Part shown: positions 33,482 through 45,763 of the stretch, in pieces
How positions within the stretch are numbered: position 1 is the first letter of the stretch
How the letters are laid out: each line of letters starts with the position of its first letter
From: Symbiodinium natans
Lineage: Eukaryota > Sar > Dinophyceae > Suessiales > Symbiodiniaceae
Direction: 5' to 3'
NCBI GenBank assembly: GCA_905221605.1
Contig: CAJNDS010002588.1
Location: 199,001 to 263,000 of the forward strand
DNA: 64,000 nucleotides
The notes under the pieces: model-generated
What the model saw: only the letters and a program-made list of their open reading frames with translations
Told to the model about the DNA's origin: nothing
Databases searched by the model: none
Made by a program: the position numbers and the translations under genes

Positions 33482-36400
33482 GTTGGATATGTTTCCTAAT
33501 GGTGTGGGACCCAATGGGCGGGAGGGCATTCCCCTGTGACCTTGAAAGCTGCTCAACTAGTGAATGCTTGGACCAAAGATGCTGAACCCTAAGCCCTAAA
33601 CCCTAAACCCTAAACCCTTCTCCCCCAGCAGAAGCGTTTGGGGTTCGAGTGCAATCCCTTAAAAAACCCCCCAAAGGGCCCCCAAAACCTACGATCCCAA
33701 CACCTCTAAACCCCAAAGCCCCTCAAAGTTCCAACATCTCCCCCGCAACACCCCTCAGCCCTCAGAAAGCCCCCCCAGAGCCCACAACAGCCCCTAGAAA
33801 TCCAAAACCCCCCAAACCCTGAAATCCTGCCTCAAAGCCCCTGGAGCATACCCTTGCCTAAGCCCTACACCCCAAACCCCAAGCCCCGAGCCCCGAGCCC
33901 CGAGCCCCGAGCCCCAAGCCCCACCAAGCACCAAGCACCAAGCCCCAAGCCCCAAGCCCCAAGCCCCAAGCCCCAAGCCCCAAGCCCCAAGCCCCAAGCC
34001 CCAAGCCCCAAACCCCAAACCCCAAACCCCAAACCCTAAACCCTAAACCCTAAACCCTAACCTTCTGTGAGTGCCGAGAGCCCGAAAACCTGAAACCTTG
34101 GAGGCCGAGCCCGAGAGCCGTGGCCCGGACGTGGTCCGATCTCCCGGATACGGACCCCTTTGGGTTCAGGGTTTAGGGTTTAGGGTTTAGGGTTTAGGGT
34201 TTAGGGTTTAGGGTTTAGGGTTTAGGGTTTAGGGTTTAGGGCTTCGGGGTTAGGGCTTCGGGCTTAATTCAGTTATTCAGGGTTTAGGGCTTAGGGGCTT
34301 CAGGGCTTCGGGTTTCAGGGTCAAGGGCTCAGAGAAGTTTATGGTCCAGGTGTTTTCGCGTTCAGGGGTAAAAGCTTCGCTTGTTTCGGGTTCAGGGTTT
34401 TGCTTCTTAAGGTTCAGTCTTAGGAGTTTGGGGTTAGGGTTTGCATGACCCTGTCCTATTGGGGGTCTTGCAAATCGCCAAAGCTTACAAGATTTGTCCA
34501 CCGGCACCATCAAGCCTTCTAGAGGGGCGCCAGGGATATGCCAGATAATTTGCCCTGAACACCATCCAGCACCTCCTCTGCCAAGAGTTCGAAGTTCCTT
34601 GCTACAAGACGCTTCAGGCTTTAGTTGGGATTTAGGGAGGGTTTCGGTTTCAGGGACTGAGCGTCTAGGGTCCGGGGTTGTTCCAGCTTTGGGGCCCGAA
34701 CCCAAAAGCAGCGCCCCATCACTCAACAGCACCGAAACAGATGAAAGGCGCAGGGTTTGAAAGGTGCCGGTCCCGTGAGACATTTAGAGGGCTAGGAAAA
34801 AGCTTGTTGGTGTTTAGGGTTCCAAAAGCCCTCAGTTGAAACACCCTACACCCCAGACCCTAAACTCTAAGACTCTTTCTCCTTCCTAAACCCTAAACCC
34901 TAAACCCTAAACCCTAAAACCCTAAACCCCAAACCCGACAAGCAACAGGACCGGTCATTGAAAGGCTTCCTGACGGCCATGAACAGCCCGGCAGCAAGCC
35001 CCAGGGCACTCGCCTGGGTCTCCTTTGAGGTTCAGGGTATTCGGGAGGGTACAGTCAGGTTTTTGTTCTTTCTGTTCTGGTGTTTTTTCCGGCCCCCCCC
35101 CTCACAATCTGGGAGTTTGCCGAACAAAGGAACCCCCAACATAGAACCCCAAAGAGTAGATTTCCCTTATAATGAGGATCCCCAATCAAGTGCCCTTAAT
35201 TATCGGAAACTGAACACCCTAAACCCTAAACCCTAAACCCTAAACCCTAAACCCTAAACCCTAAACCCTAAACCCTAAACCCTAAACCCTAAACCCTAAA
35301 CCCGAAACCCTAAACCCTAAACCCTAAACATGTTGGGTGGCCAAGGTGAACAAGCCGCAATCGAGTCCAAAGCACGTCAAGCCGGCATGTTCAGACCCCA
35401 CAGTAGCTGAAAACCCAACGTAGCTGCCACTTGGAACTGCCCTAAACCCTGAACCCTAAACCCTAAACCCTAAACCCTAAACCCTAAACCCTAAACCCTA
35501 AACCCTAAACCCTAAACCCTAAACCCTAAACCCTAAACCGTAAACCGTAAACCGTAAACCCCAAACCCTAAACCCTAAACCCTAAACCGTGTCAACCCAC
35601 ACACCCCAGAGGGCTGCAAGAGCAACAGCAAAGGCATTTTTTTCATTGCGTGTTGGCGAGACTCTCGAAAAGCTCTTATGATGAAGAAGTCTCATATGGG
35701 GTTCAGGGTTTAAGGTTTAGGGTTTAGGGTTTAGGGTTTAGGGTTCACGATCCGCATGGGTACAGGGCTCGAACGCGCGCGTGAGCTGGCACCAAAAGCT
35801 TGGGCTTGGGGCAAAATCGGCATTTGAGTCAAAAGTGGGGGCTTGTGTGTGGGGGTGGAGAGCGGGCCGTCAGGAGTAGCCCTGATCAGACCAAGATGGA
35901 TGCGAGCCGACCATTGCGTGATTTGCATTCACCCTATCAGAACCTAAACCCGAAGCATGTACGGGACAGCCTCAGAAGCCTCAAACCCTAAACCCTCAAC
36001 CCTAAACCCTGAACCCGAAACCCCAATATCTTCTGGTTCGGCGTGTGGAGTGATGAATATAGGGTGGTCGACAATGCACCCCAAACCCAAACTCTCAGAC
36101 TCCTAGGCAAAACAGGGTCACTTCTCTAAAGGTTTTTTGGGGGGAGTAATCCTAAACCCTAAACCCTAAACCCCTAAACCCCTAAACCTCTAAACCCCTA
36201 AACCCCTAAACCCCTAAACCCCTAAACCCTTATACCCCAAACCCCAAACCCCAAACCCCAAACCCCAAACCCCAAACCCCAAACCCCAAACCCCAAACCC
36301 AAAACCCAAAACCCAAAAAAACCCAAACCCCAAACCCCGAACCCCGAACCCTGAACCCTAAACCCTAAACCCTAAACCCTAAACCCTAAACCCTAAACCC

Positions 36401-36519
36401 TGAACCCTAAACCCTAAACCCTAAACCCTCCAGAAAGGTTTCAGGGTTTCGAGTATCTCCTACTGAATCACCTAATCCCTAAAATCGAACCCGAAACCTC
36501 AGCCAACGCCCCATGCCAG

Positions 36520-36560
36520 GGCATTCACGACGCTTTCAGCGGGGAGCACGGCATGAATTC
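36520..36560 (+). CDS. putative exon, unknown gene
   Basis: Acceptor CCATGCCAG, frame GIHDAFSGEHGMN, donor TC|GTCCAA. Confidence 0.35.
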
Positions 36561-36680
36561 GTCCAAGTCCTAAACCCTAAACCCTAAGCCCTACACCCTA
36601 AACCCTAAACCCTAAACCCTAAACCCTAAACCCTAAACCCTAAACCCTAAACCCCAAACCCTAAACCCTAATCCCTACAG

Positions 36681-36729
36681 ATCGAAGCCATGGTTTGCTT
36701 CTCCGGATTCGGTGGCTCTGGAAGCGCGG
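36681..36729 (+). CDS. putative exon, unknown gene
   Basis: Acceptor ATCCCTACAG directly after a CCCTAAA array. Frame IEAMVCFSGFGGSGSA, GC donor G|GCTTTA. Strong coding look; not recognised. Confidence 0.45.
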
Positions 36730-37227
36730 GCTTTACGGTTTAGGGTTTAGGGGTGGTTAGGGGCCCTATAGACATAGAAACCCCAAACCTGCAGCTTTTG
36801 GGGTTTATTTAGAGTTTAGGGTTTCAGGGTGCGTTTGGGGACCTAGATCGGAGCAAGTTCTGTTCCGCATTTGAGTAGAGTTCGGCGCTTTGGTGATGTC
36901 GGCAGTTGGGATGAGGCTTTGAACCTTGTTTCGGCAAGCTTTCGGTTTAGGGTCTAGGGTTCAGGGTTTAGGGTTTAAGGCAACAGAGGAATGTTCCTCG
37001 TAGACCCTTGACCCGAGACCCTAAACCCTTAAACCTGAAACCCTAGACCCTAAACCTGCTCTGATCTCCAAGCGCCTACTAAGGGGGGCTTGACGAGACC
37101 CTGGCGCGAAGGGACCAGCAGAAAGATTCCTGCCGGCGAGCTGTGGTGGCGTAGCTACGCCCGATCAAAGCTTCAGCATGACGAGCCCTGCGGTGCACAT
37201 CTACTTGAGTACTTTGGGTGGCCGCAG

Positions 37228-37415
37228 TTCTCGCTGTTGACAACCCCCAATTGGTTGGAATCAAGGGTTACGTTCGTTTTGAGCCGACCGGTGTCTCCGC
37301 CGATGGACGTCCTGAGCGACTTCGAGAAGGAAAGGATCCCCCCCCGGCCTTTATTTCCTTTACCTCTGGGCTCCCGTATGACGACCTGATTCCAAGTCCT
37401 CTGCTCACCAAAGAG
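37228..37415 (+). CDS. putative 188-base exon, unknown gene
   Basis: Longest island frame in the repeat domain. After the acceptor GTGGCCGCAG it reads LAVDNPQLVGIKGYVRFEPT, later AFISFTSGLPYDDLIPSPLL and TKE, and stops being open shortly after a GTAGGG donor. Another frame upstream (37090-37227, with WWRSYARSKLQHDEPCGAH) is also coding-like, so a preceding exon or a shifted acceptor is likely. Not recognised. Confidence 0.5.
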
Positions 37416-38250
37416 GTAGGGATGATGACGGATGCGCGAGTTGCTCGGTTTTCTGTTGGAGTTGGGGTGTGGGGGGTGGAAAGGCTTCAGGCTTGATAGT
37501 TGAGGGTTGAGGGCTCTAAACCCTAACCCCTCTTCAACCTTAAACCCTAAGCCTCAGGTCCTGAACCTAAACACCCGAAGCCTCAACTCTAAAGCAAACG
37601 AGGAAGCAACACGCACCTTTGCTGCCTCTTCCTTTCCAGGTTCCTCCTCTTCTGCGTCCGTTACAGGCGACAAGGCAGGCTCAGGGTTCGTGGGTTTAGG
37701 TCGTAGAAGGGTCTGGGTGACTAAGTCCACTAAGGGTTTCGTGTTTCGTTTAGTTCAGAGTTTTATGGGCTTAAGGGTTCAGGGGTTCAGGGCGGATGTA
37801 GGTCCAAGGGGTTTAGGCTTTGCATGGACCGGGGCCAATGAAAGAAAGCCAGGTGCCGCACGTGTGTTGAGAAAGTCTTGTTGTTCGGGCGCTTCACAAA
37901 GGCGATTCCCCAAACTCTGAAGGTAGCCTCGTTCCCTAACCCGAAATTCTTAAACCGCCCCTGACACCTCCAAAGCACATTCCCCCCCCCCCCCCCCCCC
38001 AAGGCCAAAAACTTACCGAACCCCCCGCCAAGCTTGATAGGGGTTCATAGCTCTCAACCCGAAACCCCAGACCCTCAGCCCTAAGCCCTAAACCCTAAAC
38101 CCTAAACACTGAACCCTGAAACCCACTGAACCCTGAAACCCAAACCCTAAACCCTAAACCCTAAACCCTAAACCCTAAACCCTAAACCCTAAACCCTAAA
38201 CCCTAAACCCTAAACCCTAAACCCTAAACCCTAAACCCTAAACCCAAAAG

Positions 38251-38295
38251 AAGGCGGAGGATAGCGCCAGCAGCTCTACTGAGACTGACGGGGAG
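38251..38295 (+). CDS. putative exon, unknown gene
   Basis: Directly after a 24-unit CCCTAAA array. Acceptor CCCAAAAG, acidic/Ser-rich frame KAEDSASSSTETDGE, donor GAG|GTCGAA. Confidence 0.4.
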
Positions 38296-39606
38296 GTCGA
38301 AGGCCTGGAGCCCTGCTAAAACCCTCAAACCCGAGTGTAAGTAGCAGTTTAGGGTTTTAGAGCTTAGGGTTTAGGGTTTAGGGTTTTAGGGTTTAGGGTT
38401 TAGGGTTTAGGGTTTAGGGTTTTAGGGTTTAGGGTTTAGGGTTTAGGAAAGGATCAATTTGGAGTTCAGGTCCTGATGGGTGCAAGACAGCATCATTCTG
38501 GGTTTTGGGAAAGGAAAGTGGTTCTGGCAGCCCACCAAAAGCCTTGAAGCCCTGAAACACACGGAAAACATAAACCCCTAAAGCCCCAGTTAGGGTTTAG
38601 GCTTTAGGGTTTAGAATTTAGGGGCCGTTTAGGGTTTGGGGTTTAGGGTTTAGGGTTTAGGGCAAGACCCAAAGTTACCCCCCATGTCCCCCATATGTCC
38701 TTGGCCCAAGGTCGGCCCGAAAAACTCCTGGTTCCGGGTAGGGTTTCGGGTTTATAGGATGTAGGGTTAGGTTTAGGGTTTTGGATTGAGGTTGACAGAG
38801 GTTTACTTGAAGACCTGGAGGGCTTCACGGGGGCGGTGGCGGAGTTTTAGACAAACGGCACGCCTGGGCTGTGGAGCCTCTACCCTGGACTTTCCTACTC
38901 CGAACCCTAGATCGCTGGGAGCCCTAGACCCTAGAAGCCTGAACCCTCCAACCCTGAAGCCCTCAAACCCTGAAACCCTAAACCAGACACCCTTAATCCC
39001 TAAAACCCTTAACCACACGTCTCAACCAGTTGGCCCGCCGGGTGTTCACGTGCCGAGCCCAGCGCTTCAGACGGGAGGGGGGCCCCCCAGGTACCAAACG
39101 GCTTAGGGTTCAGGGTTTCTTGGCCTAACTATTTTTTCGTTAAAACGTTATGGGTGTTTGAGTATGTGTTGTAGGGTTATATATATATATAGATATATAT
39201 ATATATATGAGTGCAGCAAATCAACCTAAATCAGTTTCAATAGAAACTACCTCAAACACGTAACCAGGGCAGCATATCCCTGAATTGGGCCTGGAAAATG
39301 GGCAACTAGCATCCGATGGGGCGCACTCCCGCCAACCGCCCGCTCCGGGGCTCCACTGTTTCATTGCATGACGACGAACAAGTTGTACTGTTTTGTCCAT
39401 GCCGGCAGTTCTCAAAATTAGAGTCTCCTTTTGGGAAAAGGGGCCCTAATCTAGAGAGTTATACATGTGCCGCAAGACCATACCCTCAACCTATGCAGGT
39501 GAATAAGTCTCCCACGGCATGCTCTAACGAGAGAGTGGTCCAGGAATCCAGGGGTCCAGGATCCATCCTAAGCCCTTCAGGAACCTTATACGCCCCAAGA
39601 CACTAT

Positions 39607-39713
39607 TATGGGGGTCTGCGATAACCAGGGACCCCGAATAAAGCCCCCAAATCGTAGGATCCCCTGAAACAAAGGACCCCAATAAGGTACCCCTAATATC
39701 GTAAAGACTCCTA
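39607..39713 (-). mobile_element. MITE-like element, family M1, copy 2 (inverted)
   Basis: Reverse-complement relative of 28265-28374, sharing AGGGGTACCTTATTGGGGT and GGGGTCC motifs and the TATGGGGG end. About 107 bp, non-coding. Confidence 0.6.
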
Positions 39714-39924
39714 TGGATAGAGTAGGACTGTATCGTTCTGATGGCCACAAGTTGTTGGGTTTAGGAGGCTCTAACAGTCGACTTCAACCAACGAACCCTC
39801 ATAAACCCTAAGCCGAGCACCCGAAGCCCTGAACCCTTGAACCTCGAACGTGGTAGAATTTTCCCAGGCCCTAAACCCTACAGGCTTAGGGCTTATCATT
39901 CCTAAATCCCTGGTAGCCCCAAAG

Positions 39925-39966
39925 GAGCAGGGCTACGCCTCCACGTCCGCCAGCTCGGACACAGGC
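39925..39966 (+). CDS. putative exon, unknown gene
   Basis: Acceptor CCCCAAAG, frame EQGYASTSASSDTG, strong donor GGC|GTGAGC. The adjacent 3' repeat is the head-to-head telomere-like junction. Confidence 0.42.
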
Positions 39967-40008
39967 GTGAGCGGCCACGGTGCTTATACTAGGGCGCGAA
40001 GGAGGAGG

Positions 40009-40176
40009 GGGGTAGGGGGTTTAGGGTTTAGGGTTTAGGGTTTAGGGTTTAGGGTTTAGGGTTTAGGGTTTAGGGTTTAGAACCCTAAACCCTAAACCCT
40101 AAACCCTAAACCCTAAACCCTAAACCCTAAACCCTAAACCCTAAACCCTAAACCCTAAACCCTAAACCCTAAACCC
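40009..40176. repeat. head-to-head telomere-like junction
   Basis: About 9 uninterrupted TTTAGGG units (to 40080) meet about 13 CCCTAAA units (from 40081) at TTTAG|AACCCTAAA. The pair forms a large inverted repeat. Confidence 0.95.
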
Positions 40177-40436
40177 AGGGTGCACGGCCTCCCCTCTCTT
40201 GCGAAAGAACTCGCCAGGCCTAGCAGGTCATGAGTCGCCAGCGCGGCACTGAGAACTTGAGGCGTTGCCGACGTGCAGCTTAGGGTTTAGGGCTTATAGG
40301 GTCAAAAAAAGGGCTTGTAAGGGTTTAGGGTTTAGGGTTTACGGTTCGAAGGGGTTTGTGGCTTGATGTGAATTCTGGCCGCTGGTTAGTTCAAGTGCGG
40401 CTTTGGGTTTGGGGCCTGGGTTAAGACTTTCGCTCC

Positions 40437-40573
40437 GAGCTGAAGTAGACACCGGGGATGAATCTCTAACCTTGATCGAGGCTGTACGGAGGGAAGCGAG
40501 TCGCTTGGACATCGCGTGGGATGTGTCACTAGATTTTGCCCGCAAGTTGGTGTTCATGTACGCTCGACTTCAG
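40437..40573 (+). CDS. putative exon, unknown gene
   Basis: Open frame with EVDTGDESLTLIEAVRREAS, then RLDIAWDVSLDFARKLVFMY. Helical and coding-like. Both ends are approximate. Followed by an 8-mer telomere-like array. Confidence 0.45.
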
Positions 40574-40589
40574 AGATACTTTCGAGTGG

Positions 40590-40740
40590 CCCCAAAACCC
40601 CAAAACCCCAAAACCCCAAAACCCCACAACCCCAATACCCCAAAACCCCAAAACCCTAAAACCCCAAAACCCCAAAACCCCAAAACCTCGAAGCCCCGAA
40701 GCCCCGAAACCCCGAAACCCCAAAACCCCAAAACCCTGGA
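40590..40740. repeat. CCCCAAAA (TTTTGGGG-type) array
   Basis: About 17 octamers, mostly CCCCAAAA with CCCCAATA and CCCCGAAG variants. Distinct from the 7-mer CCCTAAA arrays around it. The same TTTTGGGG unit is the telomere repeat of spirotrich ciliates. Confidence 0.9.
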
Positions 40741-40815
40741 GCCCTAGATCCCCAAGACCCTAGCACCCCAAAACCCTAAATCCCTCAAAGCCCTAAAGCG
40801 CCCCCAAAACCCCAG

Positions 40816-40890
40816 CGCCTACGTTGCGCGACGCCAAGGTGTCGGCCAGCAGCCCCAACTTTGCGCCGATCAAAGGCGCGCAAATGCGCG
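40816..40890 (+). CDS. putative exon, unknown gene
   Basis: Frame PTLRDAKVSASSPNFAPIKG after CCCCAG. The 3' end is uncertain (an internal GTGTCG donor is possible). Confidence 0.33.
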
Positions 40891-41040
40891 GTTTAGGGGT
40901 TTAGAGCGTTGAGGGATGTAAAAACCACAAGCCCAGAATCACATCCCCGCCCCCCAACCCAAAACCCAAAACCCTACAGTAAACTCCCCAAACACTCCTC
41001 AAACGCTCCACAAACCTCCAAACACCCCAGGAGTGCACAG

Positions 41041-41073
41041 GAGTTTCTTCAGGTCAGCGACCCACTGACGCAG
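41041..41073 (+). CDS. putative exon, unknown gene
   Basis: Acceptor GTGCACAG, frame EFLQVSDPLTQ, donor CAG|GTACTG, phase 0. A second coding-like frame (VPPLKMSKVFGPR, 41091-41129) follows only 17 bases later, too close for a normal intron. Confidence 0.35.
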
Positions 41074-42608
41074 GTACTGCCCTCAGCAAGGTGCCACCGC
41101 TGAAGATGTCCAAGGTCTTCGGGCCGCGAGGCCGGTTGAGAGGGGTTTAGGGCTTTAGGGGTTTAGGGGTTGAAGGGTTTAGAGGTTTCGAGGTTCAAGA
41201 GTTTAAGGGTATAGAGGTTTAAGGGCTTCGGGGTTTATAAGGGTTTAATGGTTTAAAGGTTTAGGAGGTACGGGTTTAGAGGTCCAAGGCTTTGTGGCCC
41301 CCGACGGATTCTAAGAGCTAACGTTGACTTTGGGTCGTACTCATTTCTTATTATTTTTCTCTCTTTTTCTTCTTGGCTCTGTGATACTGCAGCCAGGTGC
41401 TACGTCCCCATTACATATATGTATATATATATATTATGTGTATAGACATAAAAATGTATTATATCCTCGCCAGAGCCGACACTAAACTCTAAACTGCTGA
41501 AGAGCTCCGCTCTGAACTCTGAAACCATCCTGGGCCACCGAGGGTGTTCTTCCATGGGAGACTAAGGCGCAAGCTGAACCCCTAAACCCTAAACCCTAAA
41601 CCCTAAACCCTAAACCCTAAACCCCCAACCCTTTACTTTTTCAGAAGCCTCCCGCTCGGTGGGCAGTAGCGGTGTTGGTTTGGCTCCAGGCTTCCAGGCT
41701 TTAGGGCTGGAGGGTTGTTTAGGGTTTGGGGTTTAGGGTTTAGGGTTTAGGGTTTAGGGTTTAGGGTTTAGGGTTTAGGGTTTAGGGTTTAGGGTTTAGG
41801 GTTTAGGTGTTTTTTTGGGCTCAGGGCTTTCGGGTTTTTCTGTTGCTGTCGCTGTCGGTCATTTGTTCTCCGATCGACATGACATCATGACATCGCTAGT
41901 GGCATGACATCGCTAGTTATCACTGTTTTGGTTCCTTCCCCTCTTCCTCTTCCTCCATTTTGTTTGGGGTCCGGGGTTCAGGTTTTAAGGACTGCTTCTG
42001 GACTCCATGTCTTTGCCCGGGTCCCATGCCACTGCGGAGCAAAGGCATTGAGAACTTCGACTGAGCATGTAGATCTGGCTCTTATTTCTTCATCTGTACC
42101 TTGCAAGTGCATTGGCTGCGCGGGGTCCCCCCTTGAGCTTGTGGGTGTGTATGGAGAGACCAGGGTTCAGGGCTAAGGGTCGTTTTCTTGTTTAAGCGAG
42201 GGTCTTTGCATGGAGAGAGGTTTTCTGGCATGGAGAGCGGGACGCCATTCTTACGTTCGTAGGTCCAGGAAGCAAGGCAAGTTCACTGACAGGGGCCCTA
42301 AACCCCCCAAACCCCCCAAACCCCCCAAACCCCTCAAACCCCTCAAAACCCCTCAAAACCCCTCAAAACCCTCAAACCCCTCAAAACCCCTTAAAGGCAC
42401 ACCCCCAAAAGCCTAAGCCTTGATCCCCCAAACTCCAGAAAGCCCTAAGCCTTAAAGCAAGACCCTAGCCTGCACCCTACTGCACCCTAAACCCTAAACT
42501 CCCAAAACCTAAACCCTACACTCCCTACACTCCCAAAACTCCCAAAACTCCCAAAACTCCCAAAACTCCCAAAAGTGCCTGAGCACCTGCGGTTTTTTTT
42601 TTCTCCAG

Positions 42609-42670
42609 GCGTGACGCCCTCCTTTGGCATGGGGGCTTCGTTTCAGCCGCAGACCGTGGAAGCCAAGAAA
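42609..42670 (+). CDS. putative exon, unknown gene
   Basis: Acceptor TCTCCAG, frame VTPSFGMGASFQPQTVEAKK, GC donor AAAG|GCACTC. Confidence 0.42.
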
Positions 42671-43140
42671 GGCACTCCCCTCACATGGGGGCGACCTAGG
42701 GGTTTAGGGTTTCGGGTTTGGGGTTTAGGGTTTCGGGGTTGTGGGTTTAGGGTTTCAGGGTTTTAGGATTTTAGGGTTTCAGGTTTTTCAGATTTTAGGG
42801 TTTTAGGCTTTTAGGGTTTAGGGCCCTTGGGGCCAAACATGCCCTATCCTAACACCACCTTGGAGCTTACCAAGGGCTTTGTTTAGGGTTTAGGGTTTAG
42901 GGTTTAGGGTTTAGGGTTTAGGGTTTAGGGTTTTAGGATCTTAGGGTTTAGGGTTTAGGGTTTTTGTGTGCTTTCTTGATGTCTGTTGCTCTATCGGTAA
43001 GAAGAGTTGGCAGCTCAGGGCTCTTGTGGCTTAGGGAGTAGTGACCGTTCTACGCGCTTACCTGCGGTTGGACGTAATGAGGGAATTTGGTGCCCAAATC
43101 CCCCCTTCTGTGCCCCGTTTAAAGGATGATGCAGGGTACC

Positions 43141-43330
43141 TGAACCCCAAACCCCAAACCCCAAACCCCAAACCCCAAACCCCAAACCCCAAACCCCAAA
43201 CCCCAAACCCCAAACCCCAAACCCCAACCCCCAAACCCCAAACCCCAAACCCCAAACCCCAAACCCCAAACCCCAAACCCTAAACCCTAAACCCTAAACC
43301 CTAAACCCTAAACCCTAAACCCTAAACCCT
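43141..43330. repeat. CCCCAAA (TTTGGGG-type) array grading into CCCTAAA
   Basis: About 19 CCCCAAA heptamers, then 8 CCCTAAA heptamers in the same orientation. A second TTTGGGG-type stretch lies at 36236-36330 inside a CCCTAAA array. Confidence 0.92.
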
Positions 43331-43426
43331 TTAAGAGCCTCTGGCTCAAGCCGCCGACCCCGCTGGAGCATAGTTGAAAGGTTTAAGGATGCCAAAAGTT
43401 GATTTGCTTGAGCCTCTGTGAAGCTT

Positions 43427-43504
43427 GGGGGGGTTGGGGGGGGTAGGGGGGGGGGGTTGGGGGGGGGTTGGGGGGGTAGGGGGGGGGGGGGGGGGGGGGG
43501 GGGT

Positions 43505-43543
<39 letters not shown>

Positions 43544-43590
43544 AGGGGGGGGTTGGTGCTGCAAAAGAGGGGGTGGGGGGGGGTCGGGGG
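43427..43590. repeat. poly-G tract
   Basis: Nearly pure G with isolated T or A over more than 100 bases; exact length is probably unreliable. The frames across it (poly-Gly, poly-Pro) are not genes. Confidence 0.9.
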
Positions 43591-43638
43591 CGGCTTTTTC
43601 CCAAAGGACCCCTATGTCCTGTGCGAAACCGCCTATGG
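43591..43638 (+). CDS. putative exon, unknown gene
   Basis: After the poly-G tract the frame reads GFFPKDPYVLCETAYG with coding-like codons. Boundaries are approximate. Confidence 0.35.
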
Positions 43639-45763
43639 TCCGTGAGTTTATGTGGTGTGGGTAGCCTGGCCCTCCATGGAAAAGCTGCCCGGCTACCCCC
43701 CCCCTACCGCTTTTTGGGGGAGGGAAAGAGGGAGGTACCTCCTAAACGCCAAACGCCAAACGCCAAACGCCAAACGCCAAACCCCAAACCCCAAACCCCA
43801 AACCCCAAACCCAAAACCCCAAACCCCAAACCCCAAACCTAAACCAGGTCCTGAGACCAGCCCCCGTCGATTGCTCTCGGCAAGATCCGGGGAGGATACA
43901 GGCCTGTTCAGGTTCGACTAAAGGGAATAATTTCTAATAATATTGCCTTAGGGTCCCTTTCTAATTCTGCTATACTAACCCCAAAACCCTATTCTAATTA
44001 TTCAGGCCCCTATGGTACAGGGTTTCGGGGTTTGGTTCTTAGGAACTTTAGGGGGTGTATATAGGGTTTCGGGTTTCGGTTCAACAGGGTTCTGTGCTTT
44101 GGGGGGTTTAGGGGGTTCAGGGGTTTGGGGTCTAAGGTGTTATGGGTTTGGGGTTGCTCCGGAAGTAGGGATTTGAGGTTTGGGGTTTGGGGTTTGGGGT
44201 TTGGGGTTTGGGGTTTAGGCGGTTGAGGTCGGGCGCGTAGGGCGGCAGATGATCAGCTTTGAGAAGACTTTTTTGGTCGGGCGTGTGGGTTATGGCACGG
44301 CTTCCGCTTTGAACAGCCCCAAGACTTCAAGCAAGAAGCTAAGCACCGCAACACACCCGTCAACCCCTAAACCCTGAACCCCAAGACGTGAAACTGAGTC
44401 TTCCATTTTTGCGAAAATTCGGAACTTTGGGGGCTTTTTGGATTTGAGGGTTCAGGGTTGAGGGGCGCCAGCTTGAGGGCTTCAGCTTTGGCTGTTTCGG
44501 GTTTTGTGGGTCTGTAGGGTTTGGGATTAACCTCTCAACATGCTGCAGAAGCTTCGCTTAGAGATAGGAGTCCTAAGCAGAGGCTGTGATACCGTGAGGC
44601 TGCAAAGCCCCATGTCACTCTAGAGTCCATGGTGGCTACTAAGCTCGGGTGCTGATGCCTTAAGCCCTAACACTTAAGCCTAACACCCTAAGCCCTTCAC
44701 CCTATGCCCCAAAACCCTAGAACCCTAGCCCCAAACTCTAAACCCTAAACCCTAGCCCTAAACCCAAAACCCAAAACCCCAAACCCCAAACCCTAAGCCC
44801 TTTGAAAGCCGAAGAGCTGCCAGGAACAGCTCGCAAGATTGCCTCCAACAGGTCGCAGAAGGCAGAGCTTCACTCAGCTTGCAGGGGCCCGGCCTGAACC
44901 CCAACCCCCAAGCCCTAAACCCTGGCAAGAAACCCTGGCTATACATCCTAGCTATAAACCCTATAAACCCTATAAACCCTTTACACTCTAAACCCTCTAA
45001 ACCCTATAAACCCTATAAACCCTATGTTAACCTATAAACCCTTTAAGCCCCAAACCCGGCAAAGCTAAACCCGGGGCCCTGTTTTTTGAAGTTTCGTGCT
45101 GTGGGTTGCCGTTGTCGGATTGCAGGCTTGCTGCTGGAGGATGTTGAATAAAACAGTCCTTTAACCCTAAACCCTAAACCCTAAACCCTAAACCCTAAAC
45201 CCTAAACCCTAAACCCTAAACCCTAAACCCTAAACCCTAAACCCTAAACCCTAAACCCTAAACCCTCAACCCTCAACCCTCAACCCTCAACCCTAAACCC
45301 CAAACCCTAAACCCTAAACCCCCCCAACCCCCCAACGCTAACCCTCAGCGAGCTGGCGTTGTAGCCCAGGAGCCGTTGGAAGAGGCCGAGGTGAAGCCGG
45401 CTCCGACCTGTCACTTGGATCTTAGGGTCTGAAGAGGACTTTGGGGCTGTTGGGGGTCTCAGGGTTGGGTCTGTTTGGGGCTTGGGGTTTAGGGTTGAGG
45501 TTTAGGGTTTAGAGTTTAGGGTTTAGGGTTTAGGGTTTCGGGTTTAGGGTTTAGGGTTTAGGGTTTAGGGTTTAGGGTTTAGGGTGGACCGCCGTGCCAG
45601 CTTTAGATTTTGATTTGTTTGGGGTGGGCTGAAGGCTCTACAGGCTTGGGTGGGAGTTTTTAGGCGAATCGGGGCTTGAGGTGCTCCAAACTTCAATCTC
45701 CTGACGGTTCCTCCGCTGCTTCCCTTAACCAAAAACCCCGAGACCCGAACCCTGACCTCCAAG

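Noticed and set aside
43346-43664. Poly-Gly and poly-Pro ORFs
   Set aside because: Translation of a poly-G tract.
33794-43842. ORFs made of NPKPQTP or GFRVWGLGF repeats
   Set aside because: Translations of CCCCAAA/CCCTAAA arrays.
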